A stretch of DNA of 64,000 bases. Source: Chitinophaga niabensis. Lineage in GTDB: Bacteria > Bacteroidota > Bacteroidia > Chitinophagales > Chitinophagaceae. Position 1 is the stretch's first letter; each line of letters begins with the position of its first letter. Location of the stretch: NCBI RefSeq assembly GCF_900129465.1, contig NZ_FSRA01000002.1, forward strand, positions 2,480,001-2,544,000. The letters run 5' to 3'. The notes beneath the pieces are model-generated. The model saw only the letters and a list, made by a program, of their open reading frames with translations, did not search any database and had not been told where the DNA came from. The position numbers were made by a program, and so were the translations under genes. Below, piece by piece: positions 9,001 through 17,253 of the stretch.

Positions 9001-9455
9001 TAGTAACTGGTAGACCTTACCGCAGGGTTATAGTTCACAATAGCTGTGCTGGTGAGCCGGCAATTATTGGTATTGAATTTCACAATAGCACCGCCGGTCA
9101 GCGCGCCACTTTTAAAACAGAGGCCGCTGGCCACGAGGTAAGGAGCGGAAAAGGTAAGGGTAGAACTGCCGGTCAGGATCACCTTGCCAGGTGTTTGTGC
9201 CCGCAGTGTTACAGGTTGCGTGGCAGTGGCGCTGGCGTTAAAGTTAATGCTGACATTGGTCCAGGTACCGTTGGTCATCACAATGGTGTCTCCGGGTGCT
9301 GAGGCGGCAATGGCGGCGTTCAGTTGTGCTGCACTGACTGCTGTGCGAACCGTTTGCGCAGTGGCACTGGTTGTGAGCAATAGCATACAGCCTGCGGTCA
9401 GCAATTTTGATAACAAGGGGAATCGCTTTTTCCCATAAGTGGAATTTTCGTTCAT
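6003..9455 (-). CDS. Secreted multimodular PL6-family polysaccharide lyase with type IX sorting tail
   Basis: This is a 1150-residue exported protein. A signal peptide (about 1-34, ending ATAQ) precedes a right-handed parallel beta-helix of the PL6 (alginate lyase/chondroitinase B) type up to about residue 495. The family's core is visible: KGEITLRSGNFNTVEGNFI with the Lys that neutralises the uronate carboxylate, then GIRITGQNH with the catalytic Arg. Two similar F5/8 C-like binding modules follow, each with SLIDNNxxTKYxxSG and ALWVQY. After them come three repeats of about 70 residues of the MBG/YDG immunoglobulin type (KTYGDxPFxLxATASS...). The tail has VLPNPTHGILKV and is a type IX secretion sorting domain. 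It probably cleaves alginate or a related uronate polymer at the cell surface; the exact substrate cannot be read. Confidence 0.85.
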   Translation of the reverse strand: MNENSTYGKKRFPLLSKLLTAGCMLLLTTSATAQTVRTAVSAAQLNAAIAASAPGDTIVMTNGTWTNVSINFNASATATQPVTLRAQTPGKVILTGSSTLTFSAPYLVASGLCFKSGALTGGAIVKFNTNNCRLTSTAIVNYNPAVRSTSYYWVNFNGSYNRVDSCYFTGKNHHQPTIGNEQSNSRYNKVDHCYFKNMGGSGNGSEIFRIWGYGRNEELGTDGAFFTIEHNLLEAADGEGLEMISLKSNRNIVRYNTIKNTKGEITLRSGNFNTVEGNFIIGNNKEGSRGIRITGQNHKIINNYIENIREDAIVLIAGEFIDSFLTPDYKPILRAGTPLGRVPAYGPIKNVIIAHNTIVNPGGEGMDIGAAYKASWPSSQRMMLPQNCTIANNVIVKSSGVAITSPAQDMNPPLDVFNFEPNIYEGNVIYGATLNMHPAPASGITTQNPLLSVTGGLFRPSASSPLVNAGAGMYATDDMDGQPRDSNSDIGADESSSAPIIRKPLTPAETGPHWKDEIVIENPSPDITDNGGIISAQYANTGNPSQSFSSLIDNNTTTKYFISGKNALWVQYQSTVPAIVVKYTLTSGDDVASRDPRDWTLLASNDSTNWDTLDTRVGETFPSRGLTQTYAIADSASYIFYRLYVTANNGSSGTQFAEWQLIRHMEPEPEPEPENPFDLTDNHGTIIAQYTNTSKPSENYPSLIDNNPATKYYMSGRTALWVQYKSSIPAVAVSYTITSGNDTPTRDPKNWNLQASADSINWVTLDTQTNETFASRGLVKSYDFINTTPYLFYRLNVTANNTATGTQFAEWEIYQRKTQTIVFTDIPDKTYGDEPFELIATASSGGEVEFEVVSGPATFDGAMLTITGAGTVIVKATQAGDNNYFPAELEQTFTVSEASQQVAFTPIDTKTYGDAPFILRATASSKLPVSVFEIMSGPATIADSVLTITGAGTVTVRASQPGNGNYLTASEEQTFEVNKASQAITFPTISPKYIDDQAALHATASSGLPVSYSIVNGAGRVIDSTLSFLQEGTVIIRANQAGNENYLEAPGADLSVLVYGYDKKKDGLQIKVLPNPTHGILKVKLDNKDHSKQYVLHIYDQTGNIVQSTIIQKNDHKFEIDLDISSCRIGVYYLYISDGMKTFTKIIEKN

Positions 9456-9694
9456 AGATTGGGTGTTTACAAAGGTGATAAAATCAATACAGGGTAACCA
9501 AAACCATCGCCTACACGAAAATTAAGTTACCCCGCAGTTTCTACGAATGTACTTCACCGGTCTACCAGAATCTGGAGGTATTTTGTCTGTTACTGGTCTT
9601 TTTTTATCCAACCTTTAAAACTTCAAATTCTCTTTGTGTCAATGCCCAGGATTTTGATCCTACCAACAGCGGTTAATAAACATGCATCACTAAT

Positions 9695-9728
9695 AAAAGA
9701 TCGCCCCCGGAAATGGAGGCGATCTTTT
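9695..9728. terminator. Orphan terminator hairpin
   Basis: An 11-bp perfect stem AAAAGATCGCC/GGCGATCTTTT encloses a 12-nt loop, with A and T tracts usable on both strands. No intact gene ends next to it. On its right side lies a short leftward relic (9763-9789). Apart from these two, the gap 9456-9962 holds only the PL6 upstream region and the promoter region of the next gene. Confidence 0.7.
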
Positions 9729-9762
9729 ATTGGTTCCAGCCGTTAGTTAAAAACAACGAACT

Positions 9763-9789
9763 TTAGTACCATGAAGGATTCGTATTTCT
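9763..9789 (-). pseudogene. Possible last codons of a deleted SusD gene
   Basis: Eight codons followed by a stop read RNTNPSWY leftwards. NPxW/NPxY followed by the stop is how SusD/RagB lipoproteins commonly end (the intact SusD in this window ends NPGW). The terminator at 9695-9728 lies 35 bp beyond, as it would after a real gene. A stop codon precedes the eight codons. The signal is too short to be more than suggestive. Confidence 0.25.
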
Positions 9790-9962
9790 CTACTCCCTCA
9801 TGCATTACCGTTAGTAATTGTCTAACCCCCAATGCACTCCTCTTAGACAATCACAAACCTCGCTGCAACCGACCTTAAAAGTTTTCGATACTTCCCGGAG
9901 GCCCCTGTTCCGGCGGCTATTACCCGTAAATTTGTGTATTTCACCAAACACAATCTTACACA

Positions 9963-10775
9963 ATGGGAAAACAAACCAGTATCGTAAAGTACACCGGTAA
10001 AGTAGGCGACCTCGTTGGCTATTACCACAAAGGGAAATTATGCTTCCGCAGCCTGCCGCAGCAGGTGAACAGGAGCGAGGCCACCAAACTCTCCGCCCTT
10101 GATTTTGGCACCGCCAGCAGGGCCGGGAAACTGGTCCGCTCTGCATTAAAACAGGAACTGAGTATCCACCACGACAGTGACCTCACCAACCGGCTGAACA
10201 CATCTCTGCTAAAGGTCCTCTATGCAGGCAACCAGCAAAGAGGAGAGAGGAGCATCCAACGGAAGCACCTGGGCATGCTAACGGGCTTAAAGCTCAATAA
10301 CGCCACAGAACTAAGTAAACTGCTGCCTTTTACACCAAAGGTGGTACAGGCAGGCAACAGCCTCCGGATCGCTATCCCGGCACTCACGGCAGAAGATATC
10401 CTTCATGCCGGGAACACCACACACATTGAGATCAAAGCCATTGCGGCGGGCCTGAACTTTAAAGAAGGCAACTACGGGGAAGCCGTATCAGATAAGGTCC
10501 TGATCGATTTCAGGCAGCCTGCCGCCGCCACGGAATTGATCCTGCCTTTTAAAGCAGGCGAAGCGGAAACCATTGTGGTGCTGCAGGTGAAAGCATTCAG
10601 AGAAGAGTCCGGAAAGCTTTATGCATCAGGGAACCGCAAATACTTTGCGGCAGATATCATTGATATCATACCCTCTTTTGAAGTTATACCGGAAAGAAGG
10701 GAGTATAACATCCTGCCCGGGCAGCAATTGCTCCTGGCGGCACATGGCTGTTATGCGGTGCCGCAACTGGAATAG
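9963..10775 (+). CDS. Uncharacterised Bacteroidota protein (DUF6266-like), 270 aa
   Basis: The protein starts MGKQTSIVKYTGKVGDLVGY and has a Gly-Lys-Val-Gly-x-Leu-Val-Gly-Tyr motif followed by a short basic stretch and a helix rich in Ala/Lys/Leu (TASRAGKLVRSALKQEL). This opening resembles the DUF6266 group that I know from Bacteroidota, whose function is unknown. The middle and C-terminal parts look like beta-rich domains (LRIAIPAL, TELILPFKAGEAETIVVLQV). There is no signal peptide or lipobox. It stands alone, with a possible -7 box TAAATTTG near 9927 and no gene for 600 bp downstream. The origin may be phage-like, but I cannot show it. Confidence 0.55.
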   Translation: MGKQTSIVKYTGKVGDLVGYYHKGKLCFRSLPQQVNRSEATKLSALDFGTASRAGKLVRSALKQELSIHHDSDLTNRLNTSLLKVLYAGNQQRGERSIQRKHLGMLTGLKLNNATELSKLLPFTPKVVQAGNSLRIAIPALTAEDILHAGNTTHIEIKAIAAGLNFKEGNYGEAVSDKVLIDFRQPAAATELILPFKAGEAETIVVLQVKAFREESGKLYASGNRKYFAADIIDIIPSFEVIPERREYNILPGQQLLLAAHGCYAVPQLE

Positions 10776-11394
10776 CGCCAGATGAGGCGGGTGACAGCGA
10801 ATTAACGCGTGGTAAGCACCTCCGCCGGGATAACTATATCAAATCAGCAAAAAATGGCCTTATTTTGCAGGATAGGAACAGGAATACAGCATATCTCAAG
10901 ACCCTTTTCACCAGAAATACTACTCCCAGGGTCAGGATCTTACATTTTAAAGCATCAACCCCCCAGGCCGGCAAGGATCAACTCCCCTTTAACCCGCGGT
11001 TAACACCATGTCCACCAACCTCTCGGTTTTCTGACCTCTGCCTCTTATCTATCCTTATTCTTCCTCATATGCCATCACCCATAATTACTGCAAGAAAGCT
11101 TCCTGTTCATAAGGGTTGATGATATGCGCTACAGACCTGTTCTTTTCTGTTTAGGATAACACTGCAAATAAATACAGGTAACTACCTGCCTGTAACAATG
11201 TTCAGCTCGCACAGCGAAGGCTGTTTTTTATTTATACTGGGTACTATTGGACACATTTTGTTGCGCTTTCACAAAACGGATGTTCTCATTATTCCTTCAC
11301 TAAAACACTGTACTACAGCTGTTTCCCCGTTTTGGTATGCTAATTGCAAATACCAGGTTAGAACTATTTCTTAATTATTTGAAAAACCAAGTGT
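10776..11394. other. Gap of 619 bp with no recognisable gene
   Basis: Both strands carry only short frames of low coding quality (Pro/Ser/Thr-rich readings of C-rich DNA). I see no tRNA, IS end or repeat. The right part presumably holds the promoter of the lipoprotein gene at 11395, but no clear TTG/TAnnTTTG pair is visible. Confidence 0.5.
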
Positions 11395-11772
11395 ATGAAA
11401 CTAACGCTTAAGATTGTCGGAGTACTATTGTTATCAGCTTTCCTGATGGGGTCCTGCAGTAAGGATACAGACCCTGCTGATGTAGACGTTTTTGCCGGAA
11501 CATTTAGAGGTAAGATAGGATATACAGACGCTGAGAAAAATATTAGCCAGGATAATGGTAGCATCTTTGTTACCAAAGTAGGTACCCGTTACGATTTCAG
11601 ATTTTCAGACGGCATTCCGGACCTTACCGGTGTTCAGTTTGAGAGGAAAGATGATAATACTATGGTCAGCGTAGGTTCCGATGGAACCGGCCTTATTACC
11701 ATCAATAAGGATAAACTGGTGATAGGATTTACAAGGTCCGGCAGGAGCTGGTCGGCAGATTGTGGGCGATAG
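11395..11772 (+). CDS. Small exported lipoprotein, unknown function
   Basis: The 125-residue protein has an N-terminal hydrophobic segment ending in the lipobox MGSC, with Cys at residue 21, so it is lipid-anchored. The mature part is short and beta-rich (GTFRGKIGYTDAEKN, GLITINKDKLVIGFTRSGRS) and resembles small lipocalin-like or beta-barrel lipoproteins that are common in Bacteroidota. The family is not recognised. It has its own terminator and is followed by the S41 peptidase gene in the same direction, but the terminator argues for separate transcripts. Confidence 0.65.
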   Translation: MKLTLKIVGVLLLSAFLMGSCSKDTDPADVDVFAGTFRGKIGYTDAEKNISQDNGSIFVTKVGTRYDFRFSDGIPDLTGVQFERKDDNTMVSVGSDGTGLITINKDKLVIGFTRSGRSWSADCGR

Positions 11773-11793
11773 GATATTTCGGTTAAAATAAAT

Positions 11794-11825
11794 AAAGGCG
11801 CAGATCAACATCTGCGCTTTTTTAT
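11794..11825 (+). terminator. Terminator after the lipoprotein gene
   Basis: The stem GCGCAGA/TCTGCGC (11798-11804/11811-11817) with loop TCAACA is flanked by A and T runs. It lies 26 bp after the stop codon. Confidence 0.8.
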
Positions 11826-11838
11826 TTATACTTGAAAA

Positions 11839-13242
11839 ATGAAGCTTACGATCCTCTGTCTTATACTATGTACCGCAACCAGTGCCTTTTCCCAATCTTT
11901 TACAAAAGACCAGATGCGGGAAGACCTGGATACTTTGATCCACACTATCGCCCGGGTTTCTCCCCATATTGCTGTTAAAAAGGACGCATGGAAGTATGAT
12001 GGCATACAGGAGATGAAAAACCTTAAGAAAAGGATCGACACAATTTCATCGGACCTTTCCTATTATCTTCTGCTCGAACAGGCATTTACACTTTCGCAGG
12101 ATATGCATACCAGCAGCTGGTTTCCGCTTCCCGACTGGGCAAAGGCTGAAGAGGCTGCTTTCCGTCGTATTCGTTCCCGCTTTAAGATGGCTATTCCTAA
12201 CACCTATGTGAACGGGAAGTATATTATCCGTGAGGCTTTCGCTTATGAACAGGATACTATCGGAATAGGATCGGAGATCAGGCAAATAGAAGGGATACCT
12301 GTGGATAAGTATGTGCGGCAGCATATTTCCGGCAGATATTATTCATATGATATGAAGCACGGGAAATTCTATGGTGCCGGGTTTTTTAAGAATACCGAAA
12401 CGGTTTTCTACGATAGCCTCTCCTTCACTTTTCGCCTTCCTTCAGGGGCTATTAAAAACCTGAGAATGTCTACCAGGGAATTTACCCGTTATTTGCCTGT
12501 AGGATATAAACGGAAGAATAATATCACACGCATTGAACTTTGGGAACCTGAAAAGGTTCTTTATATCCGCCTAACCGAAATGAACGCAGACTCCATACCC
12601 TTTCTGCAAAGAGAACTGGCCCGCTATAAGGAACATACAAAGGATATTGAACGGATCATCGTGGATTTCCGGGGTAATCCGGGCGGGGATGATACTACCT
12701 GGCAAGCCCTTTATTCCGCAATTATTCCCTCACCTGTTTCTTATCCCCTGAAATTAAGCGCTAATAAAGGCTTCGGCAAAAAGAAAGAAACATTACCCTT
12801 ATTGACGAAATATGGATTATACGCGCTTGTTGATGAAACAGAAACATTAGGACCTTCGGATTCCTCCCTGCATTTTACAGGTAAGATCTTCGTTTTATTT
12901 GAGGATCATTATTCCAGTGCCGGCAGCGCTATGATCATCCCGAATGCTAAAAAGGATGACCAGATCATTTCTGTAGGCCGGAGGACCGGAACCTTCCTGG
13001 GTGTTGGTTTTGCACCACTGTTCTTTACACTTCCGCATTCAAGGATACCCTACCGCATTGCACCTTCTATTGAAACCACAGGCGCTATCCGTGCCGGGGA
13101 CCTGATGCATGACGATCCTGAGATAGAGGTGCCATACGATATCCGTGATTTTGAAGCGACCGCCACTTACACCGGCGACCTGAACGATAAAGCTTACCTG
13201 CTCCGTTATGATCCTTTTATCAGGATCGCTATGCAACATTGA
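11839..13242 (+). CDS. Secreted S41-family (C-terminal processing) peptidase
   Basis: The 467-residue protein has a signal peptide (about 1-19, ending SAFSQ). The S41 catalytic domain is in the second half. IERIIVDFRGNPGGDDTTW is the strand and glycine loop typical of the family, and FEDHYSSAGSAMIIPNAKKD carries the nucleophile serine in SSAGSAM. GTFLGVGFAPLFFTLPHSRI forms the rest of the core. There is no convincing PDZ domain; the N-terminal 200 residues are a helical, family-typical lead. Related Bacteroidota proteins are periplasmic or surface peptidases of unknown substrate. It follows the lipoprotein gene by 66 bp with a terminator between them. Confidence 0.75.
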   Translation: MKLTILCLILCTATSAFSQSFTKDQMREDLDTLIHTIARVSPHIAVKKDAWKYDGIQEMKNLKKRIDTISSDLSYYLLLEQAFTLSQDMHTSSWFPLPDWAKAEEAAFRRIRSRFKMAIPNTYVNGKYIIREAFAYEQDTIGIGSEIRQIEGIPVDKYVRQHISGRYYSYDMKHGKFYGAGFFKNTETVFYDSLSFTFRLPSGAIKNLRMSTREFTRYLPVGYKRKNNITRIELWEPEKVLYIRLTEMNADSIPFLQRELARYKEHTKDIERIIVDFRGNPGGDDTTWQALYSAIIPSPVSYPLKLSANKGFGKKKETLPLLTKYGLYALVDETETLGPSDSSLHFTGKIFVLFEDHYSSAGSAMIIPNAKKDDQIISVGRRTGTFLGVGFAPLFFTLPHSRIPYRIAPSIETTGAIRAGDLMHDDPEIEVPYDIRDFEATATYTGDLNDKAYLLRYDPFIRIAMQH

Positions 13243-13317
13243 GCCATTTCTTGATCTTGATTAAGATTTCCTGGTGCAGGGAAGCCTATTTTTGCCAGGT
13301 AAAACTTAATCAGGATC

Positions 13318-13740
13318 ATGAATAAGCACATAGCAAATGCACAATTTCTGCTGAGGCTTGCACTCGGTATAGGTTTTATCTTACCTGTCCTGGACCGTAT
13401 CGGCCTGATTGGTGCCCCGGGAAGTAATGGAGTAGCATGGGGCAACTGGAGTAACTTCGTGGACTATACGCATTCCTTAGTGCCCTACTTAAGCCGTTCA
13501 CTGGCAGAGGTGGCTGGATGGACCGCAACGATCCTGGAAGCTGTATTCGGTGTGCTGCTGATCATAGGTTACAAAACAAAATGGGCCGCTTTTGGCAGCT
13601 TTGGCCTCACGCTGATCTTTGCTGTAAGCATGTTCTTCTTTTCAAACTATAGAGCGCCGTTTAGTTATTCCGTATTTGTGGTAAGCTTTTCCAGTTTATT
13701 GCTGGCTGGCCTTCCTTATCATAAATGGAGCCTGGACTGA
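13318..13740 (+). CDS. DoxX-like membrane protein
   Basis: The 140-residue protein has four predicted membrane helices (about 8-26, 58-82, 88-107 and 113-133). The pattern of RLALGIGFILPVLDRIG, LEAVFGVLLIIGYKTKWAA and a closing ASFxxLLLAG-type helix fits the DoxX/SURF4-like superfamily. DoxX-type proteins are linked to redox balance and respiratory or thiol chemistry, but the role here is open. A -7-like TATTTTTG lies at 13287-13294, upstream of the ATG. The gene converges on a leftward membrane-protein gene with 3 bp between the stops. Confidence 0.65.
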   Translation: MNKHIANAQFLLRLALGIGFILPVLDRIGLIGAPGSNGVAWGNWSNFVDYTHSLVPYLSRSLAEVAGWTATILEAVFGVLLIIGYKTKWAAFGSFGLTLIFAVSMFFFSNYRAPFSYSVFVVSFSSLLLAGLPYHKWSLD

Positions 13741-13743
13741 GCA

Positions 13744-14406
13744 TTAAAAAGTCCCCAATTCAGAAGAAAATCTGTAGAGCACAAGCAGCGCCAGTATACA
13801 AAAAGCCGCCAGTGCGGTCCAACGCCTTGTTTCTGTTGTTATATTGAAGAATGCCAGTATTTCTTTCTGCCATAAAGAGATAGCAAGAAAGAGGTTCAGG
13901 AAAGTAATGGCCATAAATATAGCCCCCTGAACGGTATCCAGCCCTATATATTTGAAAAGACTATCCAGCTGCATGATCCTGCCGCCGGCAGTTAAAGAAG
14001 CACTGACGAAGGTAAGTATCCAGCCCCACGACTTTCGTTTCAGCAGCAGGTAAAATACAAATACACTATAAACAAAAGGTATAAAGGAAATGAGCAGAAC
14101 AGATGTATCCCTTATCGATCCATCGTAGAAAAACACTTTTGCTGTGTTATAGAATTTCCATAAGAATTCCAAGGCCAGCAGCACCAGCAAAAGAGTGAGT
14201 AGTTTAGGGGGCTTTGCTTCTTCTGTTATTTCGAAGGAATCCAGCAGATGAATGGAATTTACCTTTTCTTCCTTTACCCCTCTTTCTTTCAGTATCCTCA
14301 AAGCGGCATCAACCGCATCCGGCTGATAGGCATCCGGCTGCTGCGTGATCTTCTGTAATTCGGTATCGGGATAATCCTTATATCGTTCGTAAAAATCGAA
14401 ATGCAT
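13744..14406 (-). CDS. Uncharacterised integral membrane protein, 220 aa
   Basis: The N-terminal 70 residues are soluble and acidic and read like a short helical domain (YKDYPDTELQKITQQPDAYQ, then ALRILKERGV). Five or so hydrophobic segments follow: LLTLLLVLLALEFL, SVLLISFIPFVYSVFVFYLL, WILTFVSASL, IFMAITFLNLFLAISL and ALAAFCILALLVLY. I recognise the layout as a frequent Bacteroidota arrangement with unknown function. It lies just beyond the end of the GH28-like gene on the same strand (17-bp gap), so it may be cotranscribed with it. Confidence 0.6.
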   Translation of the reverse strand: MHFDFYERYKDYPDTELQKITQQPDAYQPDAVDAALRILKERGVKEEKVNSIHLLDSFEITEEAKPPKLLTLLLVLLALEFLWKFYNTAKVFFYDGSIRDTSVLLISFIPFVYSVFVFYLLLKRKSWGWILTFVSASLTAGGRIMQLDSLFKYIGLDTVQGAIFMAITFLNLFLAISLWQKEILAFFNITTETRRWTALAAFCILALLVLYRFSSELGTF

Positions 14407-14422
14407 ATAGATAAATATACCT

Positions 14423-17128
14423 CTATAACCCGATATTCTCTACTGTTACTCCGGATGAGTTTTTCAACTTCACTGCCATATTATTGTCTTTGGGGCCTGC
14501 CACTTTTACATCCCTGATCGTTGCTCCTTTCACGTCGTCGAGGAAGATGGGATACCGGCCATCGGGCTGCTCTACCTTAAAGCTGCTCTTGGTAACAGTA
14601 AGTCCGTTTACATGTCTTACCCAGAGGCCATAGGAGGGCTGTATTTTCAGATTGGAGGCATTGTATTGCCCAACACCCAGTTCAGGAGGGGTGGCTGTGG
14701 TATCCGATGCAGGGTTGCCACCTTTTACCAATACCTGCACATCATTGAACTGAATGTTTTTGATATACCCGGTATGGTTGCCATTAGGCAGTTTGAAATC
14801 TATCCCGTTATCAGGCAGGCTGTAACCGGCTACTATTGGGGTGGCTCTTCGCTGCGAGCCATCGTAAGCTTTCCAGCGGACCTTTCCGCTGAAGGAACTG
14901 CCTGCGTATACTTCATAAACATCTATGCCATTGATGATGATATTCTCTACCTGCCCGATGTTCACATTCTTCACCAGTAATTCATTATGTGGTACGCCAT
15001 TGTCTGTGAAAGCATACTTTCCTACTTCAGCACCCAGTATCCGCGCCCTGTTAGAGATTGAAATGAAAAAAGGCGTAAAAGAGCGGTACATTTTTGAGCG
15101 GGAATGTAAAGTGCCGGTATGGCCGCAATTGAGATGGATATCTTTTATGTGTGCGCCATCGTTAGTGGAAATGGAGAAGCCTGCTTTGTTGGCGCCGAGT
15201 ATATATATGTTATCTACGCAGATATCTTTGATATCATCAGCAGTTTCTGATCCTATCTGGAAGAGGTTGCAGTTGGTATCCCCGATCACATTGCGTACAC
15301 GATAATGACTGGCCGGGCGGGTAAAACCCAGGGAACAATCGGAACCAGGTTTTACGATATCGTCCGAACTTACTTTTGAATAGATATTGGTCACTACTAC
15401 ATTATTGCAGGCCATGAAATCGTAGATATCCCTTACAGAAGATGTATTTTGTTTGCCGAAATAGGTATCATGCACATGGATGTTATCTGTGCCTGTAGCT
15501 AATAACACAAAATGCCCTGCACGGTCTATGTGCAGCATATTACCTGTTTCCCTGTTGTTGCCCATGTAATACGGTTCGTCTTTCTTTTCATCATACCAGA
15601 GATCTTCTTCCCGGTGGATACCGCCTATTTCAAGATTGGTGCATAGTTTCAGGGTGAACATCTTATCAGCACGGCTATCCGGCGCATTGTTCATTACCTT
15701 GTCACTGGTATTGAGATTACCATTGCCGGTGATGTACCCATTTCCTATGATCTTGATATTATCCAGCCGTTCTCCGAAGAACATGGTGTTCCTGAAATAA
15801 TGGTGTCCTACATCCTGTTTGGTCATGTAGTTTTCTGGATCTTCGTAGGGCCCGGCATCGGTAGGAGAGAGGCCGGAACGATATTTTTTATCGCTGAACC
15901 AGGTGGTTTCCGGGGCATCGGCTCCTTTCAAAGCTTTGATGGTAGCGTCTTTTTCAATATAGAGGTATACGTTGCTTTTCAGGTGAACAGTCCTTACGTT
16001 ATAAGTGCCACTGCTGAACAACAGTGTACCACCACCTATATTGTGCAGGTATGCAATGGCTTCATTGATCTTTTCTGTATCATCTTCACCTTTTAAACCG
16101 AATGTTTTGATATCCATTTTACCGGAATAGAAATATACGGTATTGGAAAATCCGTTGCCTTTTTCAGCCAGTCTGAATGCATGTAGCTGATTGGGCTGTA
16201 AACCTTCTATGGTAACCTTGTTATGCTCAATCTTAACAGGAAAGGGTTTCCATGTTTTTCCTTTATCCATTGAATGCATCAGGGTAACCTTGCCGGAAGG
16301 GCTCCATTTAAAACTAACCATTGTATAGGTGGAAGGTGTTTCCTTATAGGTAAGGCTTTTGTCCAACTCCCTTTCAAGATCTGTGATAGTATGAACGGCC
16401 TGAAGATTAGCTGTTGTGGCTGCACTATTCAGTACTTCCGGTTGGGAAGTGGAATAGTCAGCTTTGAATGCATACGTTCCTGCTTTATTCAGTTGCACAT
16501 CCCTGATCACAACAATCACATCTTCTCCATTGGCTGGCCGAAGATCCAATTGGCTTAAAGTAAGCAACGTGCCTCCGGTGTTTGAACGGCTTATATCAGC
16601 TACACCCACTTTTGAATAGGAGTACTTTGTACCTGTGCGGCCTATTGACTGGTTCGGCAGGTCTTTTAATAATACCTCACCACGGCCGATCACATTCACA
16701 GTTACATTATCCGGCGTAACGTTGATGCCGGCAGGGATATGGAAACGTACGGTTGCCTGTGGGCTTCTTTGCCCCGCGGTAAAAAATAGCGAGATATTCC
16801 TTTTAGTATTGACGGTGATCTGTTGTTGCGCTAAACGGAATTGCGGGCTGAGGGCTTTTCGCTCTTCTATTATGTGATAGTTGGCTAACTTATATTGACC
16901 AGGTCCGCGCAGAAAAGCCAGTTCCGACAGCAATTGTTGTTCATCTGCTTTGGTGGAGACCAGCCCTTCATTTTCCTTAGTATCTACGGTAAAGGCATAA
17001 GTGCTTCCGGTAGCTACCACGAGGGTATCTTTAGTGATCCGGACAATATGGGGTGCCTGCGCTTGTGCTTCAATAGCAAAGCCAATGAAGGAGAAAAAGG
17101 GTACCAGTACCCATGACAATTTCTTCAT
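14423..17128 (-). CDS. Secreted GH28-like parallel beta-helix protein
   Basis: The 901-residue protein has a signal peptide (about 1-24, ending EAQAQ). About 330 N-terminal residues form beta-sandwich modules, including a fibronectin-like stretch (SFKWSPSGKVTLMHSMDKGK). A pectate-lyase-superfamily start follows (DDTEKINEAIAYLHNIGGGT), then a GH28-type right-handed beta-helix with repeated strand-Asn-Ile units. The most GH28-like block is KVSSDDIVKPGSDCSLGFTR, with an Asp pair. The classical GHG and RIK motifs of polygalacturonases are not evident, so the activity may differ from plain pectin hydrolysis. Neighbouring genes encode a hydrolase and a mannosidase, consistent with a shared glycan target. 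A palindrome lies in its leader. Confidence 0.75.
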   Translation of the reverse strand: MKKLSWVLVPFFSFIGFAIEAQAQAPHIVRITKDTLVVATGSTYAFTVDTKENEGLVSTKADEQQLLSELAFLRGPGQYKLANYHIIEERKALSPQFRLAQQQITVNTKRNISLFFTAGQRSPQATVRFHIPAGINVTPDNVTVNVIGRGEVLLKDLPNQSIGRTGTKYSYSKVGVADISRSNTGGTLLTLSQLDLRPANGEDVIVVIRDVQLNKAGTYAFKADYSTSQPEVLNSAATTANLQAVHTITDLERELDKSLTYKETPSTYTMVSFKWSPSGKVTLMHSMDKGKTWKPFPVKIEHNKVTIEGLQPNQLHAFRLAEKGNGFSNTVYFYSGKMDIKTFGLKGEDDTEKINEAIAYLHNIGGGTLLFSSGTYNVRTVHLKSNVYLYIEKDATIKALKGADAPETTWFSDKKYRSGLSPTDAGPYEDPENYMTKQDVGHHYFRNTMFFGERLDNIKIIGNGYITGNGNLNTSDKVMNNAPDSRADKMFTLKLCTNLEIGGIHREEDLWYDEKKDEPYYMGNNRETGNMLHIDRAGHFVLLATGTDNIHVHDTYFGKQNTSSVRDIYDFMACNNVVVTNIYSKVSSDDIVKPGSDCSLGFTRPASHYRVRNVIGDTNCNLFQIGSETADDIKDICVDNIYILGANKAGFSISTNDGAHIKDIHLNCGHTGTLHSRSKMYRSFTPFFISISNRARILGAEVGKYAFTDNGVPHNELLVKNVNIGQVENIIINGIDVYEVYAGSSFSGKVRWKAYDGSQRRATPIVAGYSLPDNGIDFKLPNGNHTGYIKNIQFNDVQVLVKGGNPASDTTATPPELGVGQYNASNLKIQPSYGLWVRHVNGLTVTKSSFKVEQPDGRYPIFLDDVKGATIRDVKVAGPKDNNMAVKLKNSSGVTVENIGL

Positions 17129-17162
17129 GTGTGTAATGTAAAGACTATTTTAATAACGTGGG

Positions 17163-17182
17163 AAATGTGCCGGGGCACATTT
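17163..17182. promoter_or_regulatory. Perfect palindrome upstream of the GH28-like gene
   Basis: AAATGTGCC and GGCACATTT flank two central G residues, so the arms are 9 bp and perfect. It lies 35-54 bp before the ATG of the leftward gene. It fits either an operator for a dimeric regulator or a leader hairpin. No regulator gene is next to it. Confidence 0.45.
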
Positions 17183-17253
17183 ATGTCTTAAAAGTAGCTG
17201 TTAAAAATACGCACTTGTGATATAAAGTTGTCATTTAGTACCCTGATTTTCAC

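Noticed and set aside
10809-11119. Two overlapping short rightward frames in the gap after the 270-residue protein
   Set aside because: Both are Pro/Arg/Ser-rich, have no good start context and resemble nothing; they are most likely chance frames in C-rich DNA.
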